Assembly (NCBI RefSeq): GCF_905475345.1
Contig: NC_066603.1
Location: 795,001-859,000, forward strand
Direction: 5' to 3'
DNA from: Vespula vulgaris
Lineage: Eukaryota; Arthropoda; Insecta; Hymenoptera; Vespidae
DNA: 64,000 nucleotides
The position numbers and the translations under genes were made by a program. Each line of letters begins with the position of its first letter. Positions within the stretch are counted from its first letter, which is position 1. Shown in pieces: positions 53,097-64,000 of this stretch. The notes beneath the pieces are model-generated. The model was not told the DNA's origin. It saw only the letters and a program-made list of their open reading frames with translations, and did no database searches.

Positions 53097-53964
53097 AGTT
53101 TAACCCTTTATTTCGTTATTTAGAACACATTATTTCACTTTCTCTCATTCGCATCGAGACAACGTTGTTATCCGAGCATCGTAGTTGTCCTTTTGTGAAA
53201 TGTCAGGCCTCGAGATCTTGCTAATCTCTCGTTTGTAAGGTCCTCATTATCCACCGTACGATGGTAGAGCAATTTTTGATTCCGCTGCCATGTTGGTTAC
53301 CCTCGCGGCGTTAAATCGACGATACCAATGGAATGTTAAATGATAGGCGCCTGTATTCGAACGTATCCGATATGACGAGGAAACTTCGTTGAAAAGTATT
53401 GGAAAAAGAAAACGTGACTGGTCGTCTCTCGGAGACATCGAAATATCCAGCGTCGTACGCGCTTTGGCTGAACGAACGTAGAATCGGTTTAGAAAGGAGC
53501 AGAGAGAAAGACAGAGAAAGAAAGAACAAGTATAGAAGATAGAAAGAGAAAGATAGATAGATAGAAAGAGAGAGAAAGAGAGAAAGAGAGAGTGAGAGTG
53601 AGAGAAACAGACAAGGAGAAAGGAAAAATGAGGAAAAATCAAGTACGAGATCTTTCGAACTAAATCGAGCGAGATTTGAACGCTTTTAAACCTTGCCAAG
53701 AATTCTTCGTGAACAGCATCACGACCTTTCACCTTCTTACATGCATACGCCTCTTTCTCTACTACGCCTACGACGCGATAACTACGTCGTACGGCGCACG
53801 TCGCAAGAACTACTATTTCGATCTCTTTTCCCTTCTCCTCTTCCTTAGACACGTAATATACCGAAAACAAACATGAAAAAATCGATATAAATAAGGCGAA
53901 CGTAGAATAAAGTATATGCGATGTACCGTATATTTTGATCCTTATCAATGAGGTCTCCTTCCTC

Positions 53965-54090
53965 TCTCTTACTCCCTCTCATTCTCTTTCTCTCCCTCTC
54001 TCTCTCTCTCTTCTCTCCCTCTCTCTCACTCCTCACTCTCTTTCTCTCTGTCTGTCTCTCTCTCTCTTTTTCTCTCTCTTTCTATCCTAT
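53965..54090. repeat. CT-rich tract
   Basis: An imperfect CT dinucleotide tract has CCCT, TCACT and GTCT interruptions. Confidence 0.9.
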
Positions 54091-54864
54091 CGTATTGTAT
54101 CTACAATATAAAATTGCTGTATTCTGTCATCGTTCTAGTTAAATATCGATCGATACGAAAGAAACAAGGATAAAAATAAGTACAGTTCTATGAAATAATA
54201 TTATTTTCTCACCTTTAATATCGGAATTTCATATCAATCATCTGTCCTGTATGTCGGAGGAAAACTTTTTTTGAATATGTTAGGTTTCAAACTTGAAGAA
54301 AATGGCAGATCGTAGCTTGATGTTGATTAGTCGATTTGTCTCTCGTTCGACCAATCAAAACAACAGAAATCGAAAAGTTACGTAGATTGAATTTTCTTCT
54401 AATTTTAAATAAATATTAGTTTTGTAATCAGTGTAAATAGGTTTGTTTTTATGATTTCTTAAGATAATTATGTTTATTTTTATTAAAATAATATCGATGA
54501 AAATTCTTCTGAAAATCGTTTCCAAGCGCCATCGTAGGAGGAAACACGAATTAAATTCAAAACTCAACGGTCGCTTGAAGATTTTCAGATGTTTCATCCG
54601 TTTAAATGACCCAGAGTTGTCTCACGAGCTTATTGCAGTACAGTGTAAAAGACTTTTTATTTTTGTGAATGTAGCAATTCCCTTTTTTTTTTTTAAGCAA
54701 CTTAATCACACGATATATTTATTAGAAAAGTCACTCTGGAAGTTCTTTTCTTAATTTATTAATTTTCATAAAAAAGATTTGAAAGATTTGCATCGTAAAA
54801 AATACGTTCGTGAATACTGTATAATTTTCGGTGTCAAGTTTTTATTATTACATAATCTATAATC

Positions 54865-56992
54865 ATGTCGCATTTAAAATATATGAAAGAATTAAATAAT
54901 TTAACCCGAATGGATGAAGCCATCAAAGGACCACTTCCACGCTGGCAGAAAAAATGTTTGGAGACTTCAAATTCAAGGTAATGCATCATATCTCGCGTTA
55001 TGTTATGTTCATTCAATCATCAAAATATATAATTATTTTCTTCTCTTTTTTTCTTTCTTTCTTTCTTTTTTTTTTTTTTATAGTAATGTTAGCTTGAACT
55101 CATCACGCAAAGTTATGTCTGCATCTTTTATGAATACTACTACGGGGAAGACCCCAACAGATAAAAAAGATTCAAAGAATAAAAAGACACCATCAAAAGG
55201 AAATAAAAAGTCTCCAGGTAAATAAAATTTTATAGCAATTGTATTATTAATATTTGTGAAGATTAATTTTATTTTCTACAACAGGTCGTAATGTCAATAC
55301 TCCTGCCAGTACACCTAATGGTGGAGATAGATTTATTCCTTGTAGATCAACAACAAACTTCGATTTAGGTTATTATAAGGTATTTTTTTTTCTTTTATAG
55401 TTAATTATTAGTATATATTTATTAATTATGTCTTTTTAATGTCTTACTTTATAAAATTCTATTTTTTCTATTTAAGATTCAGCAGCAACAAATAGACCAA
55501 GATGGTGACAAAGGAGATAATATAAGTCCTACGAAAAAAGAAATGCAACGTTTGATAGGAGAAAATTTACATGGTGGGGATATTAATAATATGAGAGTTT
55601 TATCATATCAGAATAAAGCACCAGCTCCACCTGAAGGATATCAGAATCCTTTAAGAGTTGTCTATAGTCAGACGAAAACACCAGCTAGTGTTAAAGCTTC
55701 TACAAGATATATCCCACAAGCCCCTGATCGAATATTAGATGCACCAGAAATTATTGATGATTATTGTAAGTATATAACAAAATACATAAATACATTACAT
55801 TGTATTAAATACATTACATTACATAAATAAATTGTTTTTATTTGCAGATTTGAATCTAATTGATTGGTCAGAAAGTAATGTTTTAGCTGTAGCTTTAGGT
55901 AGTAGTGTATATTTATGGAATGCTGGAACAGGCACTATAGCACAATTATTTGAGTTAGAAAGCAATGATTATGTATGTTCTGTAGCATGGATTCAGGAAG
56001 GTCCATATTTAGCCATTGGAACTACTGTAGGAAATACAGAATTATGGGATTGTAGTGAAGTAAAAAGAGTACGTGTAATGAATGGTCATGCTTCTAGAGT
56101 TGGTTCTCTTGCATGGAATTCTCATATTTTGACAAGTGGCTGCAGGTACTTTAATAAATGTATAAAAGTTACTAAGTTGTTCAAGTTTCCTTGTATAGTA
56201 TCAGATCTTACAATTATTTTCTTTTCTTTTTTTTCAGAGGTGGTCAAATAGTACACCATGATGTTAGACAACGTCAGCATTTAATATCATCTGTAAATGC
56301 ACATGCTCAAGAAGTATGTGGTTTAAAATGGTCACCAGATGGAAAGTATTTAGCTAGTGGTGGCAATGATAATATGCTTTATATATGGCCAGTAGTTGCT
56401 GGGCAGAATCATTCCCATACTCAACCCCTTTATACATTGAATCAACACCAAGCAGCTGTAAAAGCATTAGCATGGTGTCCTTGGCAAAATAATATTTTAG
56501 CTAGTGGTGGTGGTACTGCAGATAGAACAATTAGATTTTGGAATTGTAATACAGGTGAATAAACAATTATATATTTAGTTATTATACTAATTTAAATATC
56601 TTTATAAATATTAATTAAATATGCTCATGAAACTTATTTATATATGATTTACTTTAAATATAGGAGCTTGCCTAAATAGTATAGATACAAAATCACAAGT
56701 ATGCTCTTTGCTTTGGTCTTCAACATATAAGGAAATAATATCAGGCCATGGATATGCACAAAATCAATTAACTATATGGAAATATCCAGGGATGACAAAA
56801 GTTGCAGAATTAACTGGCCATTCTAGTCGTGTTTTACATTTAGCCATGTCTCCTGATGGTACTACAGTTCTTAGTGCAGGTGCTGATGAAACATTAAGAT
56901 TGTGGAAATGTTTTCTACCTGATCCACATAAGAAGAAGGAACTTAGTGAAATTAAATCTATACCGTCTAGACTTAAGCAGTCTATAAGATAA
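54865..56992 (+). CDS. fzy: Cdc20/Fizzy, APC/C activator (WD40)
   Basis: Seven exons: 54865-54977, 55084-55217, 55285-55379, 55477-55765, 55848-56145, 56238-56554 and 56664-56992. All phases agree; the product is 524 residues, close to fly Fizzy. The N-terminus is basic and flexible, with the C-box DRFIP (97-101) that docks on APC/C. A WD40 propeller fills the C-terminal two-thirds (DWSESNVLAVALGSSVYLWN, WSPDGKYLASGGNDN, WCPWQNNILASGGGTADR, MSPDGTTVLSAGADETLRLW). The protein ends in Ile-Arg, the IR tail used for APC/C binding. It selects anaphase substrates and is the target of the spindle checkpoint. Fizzy-related/Cdh1 is the alternative, but the N-terminus and length favour Cdc20. It is divergent from CDC14 and 660 bp upstream of inturned. 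Confidence 0.96.
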
Positions 56993-57652
56993 AATTTAAT
57001 ATTAAATCTCTATATCGAATATTTTTAAATTTATTAGCCTTAATTATTTTCAACCATTAACTCTCTGACAAAGAAAAGATATTTTATTCTCATAAGATAA
57101 AGTATTTGATTTAGAATATTTTATTTTCTTACAATAATAGGTATGCGACCGTTGTTTCTTATGGACACGTACTTATACATTTACTTTAAGAGATATTATC
57201 TTGACTTTTAAATAATGTACTATAAAAAAAAAGAAAAAAAAAAAAAGAAAAAAAACTTGAAATAAATTATTTTTTCTAGTATTTCGTAAATAAGTGAATT
57301 GTAATATCTGAAATAATTATATATATTTACAACTATATTTATATTCGTACAATATGTTAATAATAAGAAAAAACCATTGAAATGAAATATATATACTGAT
57401 CCCTTTTTTCCTACACCATTGGATTCAGGTACTCAGTTTGACCCAACCTTCCAGGCATATGAATACCAACAGGTGTAAGATGGTAGAATTAAACAGAAAA
57501 TTAATATAATCGGTTTAAAACGTAAATATATAGTTAAAAGTATTATACAATTATAATCTATATTTATATATAATGTGGAGAACATTTTGTTGACAATATT
57601 TTGATGAAATAAATCTTTATACATACTTGAATATAGCAAATTTTGCATAAAA
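56993..57652 (+). other. fizzy 3' flank / inturned 5' flank
   Basis: This 660-bp AT-rich interval has an A-rich run (about 57225-57256) and no coding frame. It must hold the fizzy 3' end and the inturned leader. Confidence 0.6.
57261..57266 (+). terminator. Candidate polyadenylation signal of fizzy
   Basis: AATAAA lies 269 bp after the stop and just after an A-rich run. Confidence 0.4.
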
Positions 57653-60600
57653 ATGAATGATGCAGAGAGTAAGACATTATTATTGAAACCTGATCAAACA
57701 AGCCATTTAGAAAATACAAAGCAAGATGATAATGAACATAATTGGTGGGCAAGTGACAGTGGGTCAAGTACAGGTTCATATTACTCTGACAGTGACAGGT
57801 ATTGGAACAATTAATAAAATTCCCATTAAAATGAATTAAATATATTGAAATTAATTATTTACATGCAATCTCACATACAGCTCAATAATTGAATGGGAGT
57901 CAGAAATTGGACCAAATGGGGAAGTATTCTATATAGAATCTCCCGTAGAAACTCTATCAAGCAATCATACATCTTGCGACGATTCAAGAAAAAGTCCACA
58001 ACCAGAATTAACTCGAAGGCGTAGTACTAGAGCAGGTAAACTCATGCGTCTGCTAAGACGTAAGGACAGTAAAAGATGGAGTACAAGAAATAAAAAAGGT
58101 AATACTAATTTAGTTGGTAGTAATAGAGGAAGTCAAGAAAAGGAAGGAAATGGAAATAAGGAAGTTACTTTTAGAGATTTTCAGGTACGTGTAATAATAT
58201 AGTTTCAATGCGTAATTTGAATAAATTAATAAATAAATAAAAATGATTTTAACTTTTTAGGCAGGTGAAATTCGTGAAGTTACTTTGTGGGTTGATCCTG
58301 AAAAAAGACATAAATTAGGAAGAAGAGCAACATTATGTGAAGCATATTTTGGTATAACACCAGGTACTTTTTCAGATAAAGTTAGAGTTATGGTTGCTGG
58401 ATTTATACCAGATGGTGAAGCAATGAAAAATAAAAATATTAAAATTGGAGATTGGTTAAAGAGCATAAATTCAAACAATGTTACATTCCAAAACTTGGAT
58501 TATGTATTATCTGAGATAACTACTCCAACAAATGTAAGATAATAATTCTCTTCATATCAATATCAATATATATTAAAAATTAATATTACAATGTTTTGTT
58601 GATATTCTTTTAATAATTAAATATCATACCTAAGAGAGCATATTCATGCATATAGGTAACATTAGAACTTCAAAGAGTAGCAGGGATTGATGTTACAGCA
58701 AAAGTGCCTGGAATGAATACAGTTAAAGTAATTTTATTTTCCAATTTAAATCACGCGAATAATGTTGGATTATTTAATGTATATAGAGCATATATTATAT
58801 TTCTATTTTTAGCAATCATCATTAGTACAAAATATTGTTAACAAAGGAGAAAGTGTGAACTTAATGGAAAGTTTATTAATTTATCCACTAGGTATAATAT
58901 ATCTATGTACTACAGATCTTTCAGAAACAGGTCAAGAATTGCAGGGTGTATTATACTCCTTTCCAAGATCTGATAATGTACATTCTACTTTATGTTCAGC
59001 AAGAGGTGCTTTTATAACATTAAATCATTTGTTACCAGAGATAGTAGGTGCACAACCAATCAGGTAAATTCTCATTAATTTTTATGTAGCTATACTATTA
59101 AAAAAAAATTTAATTATATACGTTTTCTTTTTTTTAGTACAACTGTACATATAGCAGGAGAAGAAATGCACATTGTATATACATCCTGCAATGAAGAATT
59201 ATTATTGATTGCATTGCCAGAGAAATGGTAAATATATATAAATAATATTAGAGAGGAAAAAATTTGGACATTTATAAAATGTTCTTTTTTTTTTATAATT
59301 CATTAAATATTTCAGTTGTAGTCTTGAAGAAGCTGGTATGTTATCCGCAGACATTGTCAAGACTTTAGAATTCACTTATCAATCATTAACAAAATGTTTT
59401 ACAAATCAAGAGAATTATGATAGCATAGATCATTTTTTCTTTTTAATTATACAAAGATTATTGGATATAAAAAATTCTGAAGATAGTACTAACAGTTCAA
59501 AGAGTGAAATAGATTTACAATGTTGTACAAGAAACCTTGAGAATTATAAGTTCAAAAGCAGTTTTTCAGTGGCACATTTTGTTCACTTGCCAAGAGATGC
59601 TCAAATACAAATTGATGCTGCATTAAATGAAATGGAAGCTATGGATTATAGAGATTGGGTATATATCTTTTTATATATCTTACTTAATAGTTTTAGGAAT
59701 CTAAAAAATTGTACTTAGTAGTAATCATTAAATTCATGTGAATATGATACAGAATGAAGATCCTATGGATTGTCAAAGACTGTATACAATACTTGGCAGT
59801 TGCATATATCATAAATGTTATCTCCTAGGATCTCATTTACCTCATGAAGATTTAATTGAAATACATGCATTTTTACGACAAAATGGCTTGCTGAATCTGG
59901 TTAATACAGAACCTGTGAAATCTCTTGTCATATGGAAAAGAGTTTATCCTTTATCTTGTAATCGAGGAAATGTTGAGACACATAGTTCTAATCAACCATT
60001 GGTTCCAAATGGGAAATGGTTTTTACTTATTGTTGGCTATGAACATGATTTATTAGCAGTTCTTTTAGAATCTGGTGGTTGTACTGCAAAGTAAGAACGA
60101 AATTATATTTTTTATTGATACTTTTAATCTTTAATTGAAATAAAAATTTTATTGTAATCTAATAGGTATGATGACACAACCGGACCAGATGTTTTTTATG
60201 TAGAAGAAGCTCAAGAAACTCTTAAACATATACAGAAAATTGGAATAACAACATTAGCTGCAAAGTGGATCACATCTAATGCCAGACCAGAAGTGATTCC
60301 TTATGAAGATAGTATATTATCAAAACAATCATCCAGCATAACAGAAAATTTATTAGGCTTTATAAAATCATCGGATGTACAAAGTGTAATACCTAAGCCA
60401 AATCTTAATACTTCTGCTAATAAAAAAACGCAAGAACTGGCTTCAATTTTAAAAAAGCGCAATTTAGAAGAAAGTCCAACAGTTTTAGGATCAGGTAAAA
60501 TTAGTTAAGCTACTTTATGGTTAGTTCTTTGATAATAAACGAATTTACTATTGTTATATCCTAGTGTATTCTCTGCAAACATCAGAAGATTCATTAAGTC

Positions 60601-61329
60601 AAGGAACTGGTGCAATAAGTGAAGTTAGTGATGAGGCAATGCCAATATTAGGAAGACGAGCAACTAGAGAAAAAATTAGTAGTGGATCAAAATATTCTGA
60701 TGATAGTGATTCAGACATAGATATTTACAGGGTAAATATATTTTCTTCAATTAACTAACGATGTTGTATTTTCTATAGATGATTTACTACAAAGAAAAAC
60801 AAAATATACATAAATAAGAAGATACATAAATAAGAAGATACATAAATACTCCTTTTTTCAGAATGACAGTCAGGTAATAAATAGCGATATATCCAATATA
60901 CGGGACAATTTGCTAAATCAGGTGGAATATTTACTACCAAACAAATTAACTGCAGGCGAAAAAAATTATTTATATCATTATGTACATTTGGATTTAACCG
61001 AGGGTATTTTGTTGTCTTCTCATCCAATTGAAACCACATCAAAAGACAACAAAATTCTAATAAATTTTAACAGATGTGTGCATATGATACATAGACTATT
61101 ACATAACACAATACGTTTTAAAACGATGTTGAACCAAGATATGGATAAAACTGTAATTAACAAAAGTTTAATTGCTATTAAAGAACATGGTATTCTTTTT
61201 GAATGGGAGAACACAACATATTGGGTCATAGGACGATTATATACAACTCCACATCCAAAAGAATTGTATGTATGTTATCAGGATTCTGCACCACAGAATT
61301 TAGTTGAAATAGCATTTAGATTAAACTAA
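57653..61329 (+). CDS. in: Inturned, planar cell polarity effector with PDZ domain
   Basis: Eleven exons: 57653-57798, 57881-58184, 58261-58533, 58656-58727, 58813-59063, 59138-59227, 59316-59658, 59753-60090, 60166-60494, 60565-60731 and 60862-61329. All phases agree; the product is 926 residues, near the vertebrate INTU length. The N-terminus is acidic/Ser-rich, then a basic patch (LTRRRSTRAGKLMRLLRRKD). A PDZ domain lies at about 150-265, with IKIGDWLKSINSNNV as the core helix/strand. Longin-like regions follow (SLLIYPLGIIYLCTTDL; WFLLIVGYEHDLLAVLLES; YHYVHLDLTEGILLSSH). By family it joins Fuzzy and Fritz in the CPLANE complex, restricts wing-hair initiation in flies and supports ciliogenesis in vertebrates. 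Identification rests on the overall architecture and these segments. Confidence 0.85.
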
Positions 61330-62207
61330 TTATAGCTTCATATGGAACTAAGTTTAATAATAAATGTATTATATATTTTTTTTTTATATAACAACATATG
61401 TACGATAAATATCAATTTACATTATTTTTTTCACTTTTATGAACATGTTTAGTACAGCAGTATAAAATATTGCATGTATAAAAGTTCGTAATAAAAAGGC
61501 AATGGAATAAATATTGTAAATTACAGAATGGACATAAATGTAAGTGTATATAAAATATACAAAACACACATCTTTGTATATATATACAAACTATTGACTT
61601 TGTACATATATACAAAATATTAGAAAACATGTTCTTTATTATATTATCTATAAAAATGAAGTGTGTGAATGAAGACTGTAAACTTTACACGTTTTCATAC
61701 AACTGCATAAGTTAACATTAATTTTTTTGTTTATACATTATTTTACTAGTTATATCCATAAATTTTTTAAATGCTCCAATAAAATTTAAATATATGTAAT
61801 AAGTTATTTTAGCCGCTTTTTAATGGTTATTATTTTCTATGTAATATTATAATGTTTTATAATGTATTTTTTACTTAAATAAAAAAAAAATAAATAAATA
61901 AAAAAACAAAACAAAACAAAAAAAAAACAGATAAATTCATTTGACTTCTTGTTAAGACATATTAGGAAAGTTATTTTTTTTTTTTATGTAATTTAAATGA
62001 AGGATGAAATTTTGTGTTATTACTGTGAGTTACAAATTTCTAATGAAAGAAATTACTAAATAAAATACAGAATCAAATAGGGATAGAAATACATATACTG
62101 CTCCATTTAAAATTAGACAATAATAATATTAATGTAAGTCCATAATACTTTATATCCAAAAAAATACTTTATATGTTGTTACATAGAATATAGATTTAGT
62201 TTCTTTA
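61330..62207. other. Convergent 3' intergenic region (inturned / F-box gene)
   Basis: An AT-rich interval of about 0.88 kb with A-rich runs near 61880-61930. It contains the inturned AATAAA signal and no coding frame. Confidence 0.7.
61359..61364 (+). terminator. Polyadenylation signal of inturned
   Basis: AATAAA lies 30 bp after the inturned stop, followed by a T-rich run, a typical arrangement for a short 3' untranslated region. Confidence 0.5.
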
Positions 62208-63299
62208 TTAATCCGTATTAGAGCTTTTATATGTATCTGTATCTGTATCTGTATCCGTGTTTGTATCTGTATCACCTTCCTCACATCGGTGTTCATCATT
62301 TTCAGGTATTTTCACAATAACACAAGCACCAGCCATTTTACTACCATAATGTCCTGCCCAAAAGGATTTATCCATTCCCCCATGATAGAAACTAATTTTT
62401 TTAAGGCCAAGTCCATAGTCTTTAAATTCGTGACTAACCTATTTAATAAAAAATATAAATTTTATTTAGTAGTTTACAAAGATTACTGTACAGTTGAAGA
62501 AAAAAAAAACACTAACATTTAACCATTGATTTTGTTTATCTCCCTCAATATCATCATGGAATTGGAATGTTTTCATAACTTTATTATCACTCCTTAATAA
62601 TTCTACTGTACACTCGTAATGAGCAGGACAGTCCCATCTACAACTGTACCATTCACTTACCTACACAAAATCATGTTTTCACAGATTAGGCTAATACTTG
62701 TAACGTCAGCAAAAAATTCATGTCGTATTTAAATTTAATGTTACCACTATAGTTGGTTGTAAAACATCCAGCACATACGATGATAATCCTTCCGCTTCTA
62801 AATCTATTAATTGCATTTTGAAACAATTATTATAAGATGTTACAAAACAATATTCTTTCCCTTCAAAAACAGGAACATTTTTTGGTAAAGGTGGAACTCC
62901 AAGAGGTGGATTTTCAACTTTCCAATGATCACCGCCATTGGTAAAGATTTTCCAATATTTCTGTACACCATGTTCTCCCGAATGATTTTTCATTAAATTT
63001 TTTTCAAAGGGTTTCTTTTTGGCTATCATATAATAAGCTTTCCAAGGCATATCTGTATCTAATATATGTGGACGATTTAATGTCATCTCAGCTTTCTTAC
63101 GCCATACATAGCTATGTATTAAAATTTTCCAACGTTTGCAGACCAACTGACAATTTAATAGAGTTTTATTGTCAACGTGACAGAGAAATTCTGCCAGTAG
63201 TTCCTCTGGAATATATTTATTACCAAGAATAAATCCATTGTCACCAGTTTCATCGTATGGCTCCCGAAGAGTTACGATACGATCTTGAGATTGTCCCAT
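62208..63299 (-). CDS. F-box protein with FBA domain (FBXO2/6/44 type)
   Basis: Three exons, 62745-63299, 62517-62660 and 62208-62438, all joined in phase 0, give 309 residues. The F-box is about 27-68 (YIPEELLAEFLCHVD..LVCKRWKILI) and binds Skp1. The F-box-associated domain follows from about 105 (YWKIFTNGGDHWKVE, SEWYSCRWDCPAHYECTVEL, ISFYHGGMDKSFWAGHYG). By family these are SCF substrate receptors for misfolded N-glycoproteins in ER-associated degradation. In mammalian Fbs1 a Tyr-Trp pair in the HGG loop contacts the chitobiose core; here the pair is Phe259-Trp260, so glycan binding is plausible but not assured. The C-terminus is an acidic Thr-Asp repeat encoded by a hexanucleotide repeat. 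Insects usually have one such gene, so I do not choose between FBXO2, FBXO6 and FBXO44. Confidence 0.9.
62233..62274 (-). repeat. Coding hexanucleotide repeat (GTATCT/AGATAC)
   Basis: Seven hexamer units, two of them imperfect, encode the Asp-Thr repeat near the C-terminus of the F-box protein. The repeat keeps frame, so copy-number change alters only tail length. Confidence 0.9.
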
Positions 63300-64000
63300 T
63301 ACTTATCTAAAACGAACGATAATAAAATTCACAATATCCTTAACAATCTATGGAATATCGTAAAACAAAGCATTGTCAATCCCATTAAGTTTTCCAATTT
63401 CAATAAATACGTCACGTAACAAACGAACAATAACACGATTCTAATATCCTTTATTTCGTGTTAAAAAATTATTTAAATTTTGAAAAATTGATATGATTTA
63501 TTATAGATATTTTACGAACCTTTATGTATAAATTTTGACAACACGAATTACCATGATAAAGTTGACTAATATGGCATAACCTGCACACAATGCAAATGTC
63601 CTAGCCGTCACTGAGTATTAGTAAAGGCAGTTAATGCGAATGACATACGCATGATGTAATACCAATAACTAAAGGCGCTTTTAGCGCATATTGAAACATG
63701 TTTATTATATAGAAAATATTTACTTCTTATATAATTCTATATTTTGATATTTCGTAATCATTTATATATTTCGTAAAATAAAATTTTTATGCAAATAAAT
63801 AAAGAAATATGTCAACAAATACTAACCTCTTTAATCGAACATATACGTCTTTAACACATTTTAGAGAATATTTACTTAATGAATCATGCGATATATTTAA
63901 CCATGTCTCTCTTTTGATTACATTATTACTCGAAAGTTTTTGAGGTTATACTCGTTCTTGTCCAACGATTGAAACTAAATTACGTTTAATAGTTTTATCG
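63300..64000. other. 5' flank of the F-box gene
   Basis: AT-rich sequence upstream of the minus-strand start codon shows no coding frame over 60 codons. It should contain the promoter; I see no motif strong enough to name. The window ends here. Confidence 0.6.

Larger units (their letters stand above)
52629..54864. other. Divergent intergenic region between CDC14 and Cdc20/fizzy
   Basis: About 2.2 kb containing long CT/GA tracts (about 53020-53093, 53505-53610 and 53965-54090), less AT-rich unique blocks and AT-rich sequence before fizzy. It should hold both promoters. A 233-codon minus-strand frame at 53247-53948 is mostly a translated CT tract and matches nothing recognisable. An ATG in a good context (ACCAACATGGCAG, near 53295 on the minus strand) opens only 14 codons. 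Confidence 0.6.

Noticed and set aside
53247..53948. 233-codon minus-strand open frame between CDC14 and fizzy
   Set aside because: Its middle is a translated CT/GA tract (Ser/Leu/Phe repeats), the flanks match no family I know, and it overlaps the expected promoter interval.
1..64000. tRNA or rRNA genes
   Set aside because: I looked for the tRNA B-box (GGTTCGANNCC) on both strands and for rRNA-like stretches and found none I could defend.

Overview
The window looks like nuclear DNA from an insect, most likely a hymenopteran. It is AT-rich, CpG is not depleted (TCGA and CGATCGAT runs are common), and pure AT, GA/CT and trinucleotide microsatellites are dense. Genes are split by short introns (about 65-750 bp) with GT..AG ends and poly-T acceptors. 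I see no bacterial operon structure, rRNA, tRNA or CRISPR. The order is my inference from composition and gene content; species cannot be read from the sequence.

Layout. (1) 1-18.98 kb has no convincing coding sequence. It is a microsatellite-rich desert with a few GC-richer islands and probably lies in or beyond a very large intron of the next gene. (2) 18,981-23,185 (-) carries two exons of one unrecognised, low-complexity, acidic/Asn/Gly/Ser-rich protein; the junction is exact in phase and the gene continues beyond the last exon seen. (3) 23.2-32.5 kb is again mostly noncoding, with one weak candidate exon near 29.7 kb. (4) 32.5-34.9 kb (-) holds a small glutaredoxin-like gene and a complete eight-exon acetyl-CoA acetyltransferase with a mitochondrial-type leader. 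(5) 35.8-38.3 kb (+) holds a complete Diap2-type IAP (three BIR, UBA-like region, RING). (6) 43.6-44.9 kb (+) holds a Diap1-type IAP (two BIR, RING), with a predicted Inr+DPE promoter upstream. The 5.3 kb between the two IAP genes contains a diverged duplicated noncoding element. (7) 49.2-52.6 kb (-) holds a CDC14 dual-specificity phosphatase. (8) 54.9-57.0 kb (+) holds Cdc20/fizzy, head-to-head with CDC14. (9) 57.7-61.3 kb (+) holds inturned, an 11-exon planar-polarity PDZ protein. (10) 62.2-63.3 kb (-) holds an F-box/FBA glycoprotein-recognition subunit.

Functional themes. Two ubiquitin-ligase caspase inhibitors sit in tandem, so apoptosis and IMD-type immune signalling control are linked. 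CDC14 and Cdc20, both mitotic-exit regulators, lie divergently within about 2.2 kb. The other genes cover mitochondrial ketone/isoleucine metabolism, redox, planar polarity and glycoprotein quality control. I found no evidence of a wholly new multigene system. The most distinctive local structure is a 122-bp tandem duplication inside the diap2 homologue that copied an intron with both splice sites and apparently created an extra in-frame 42-nt exon.
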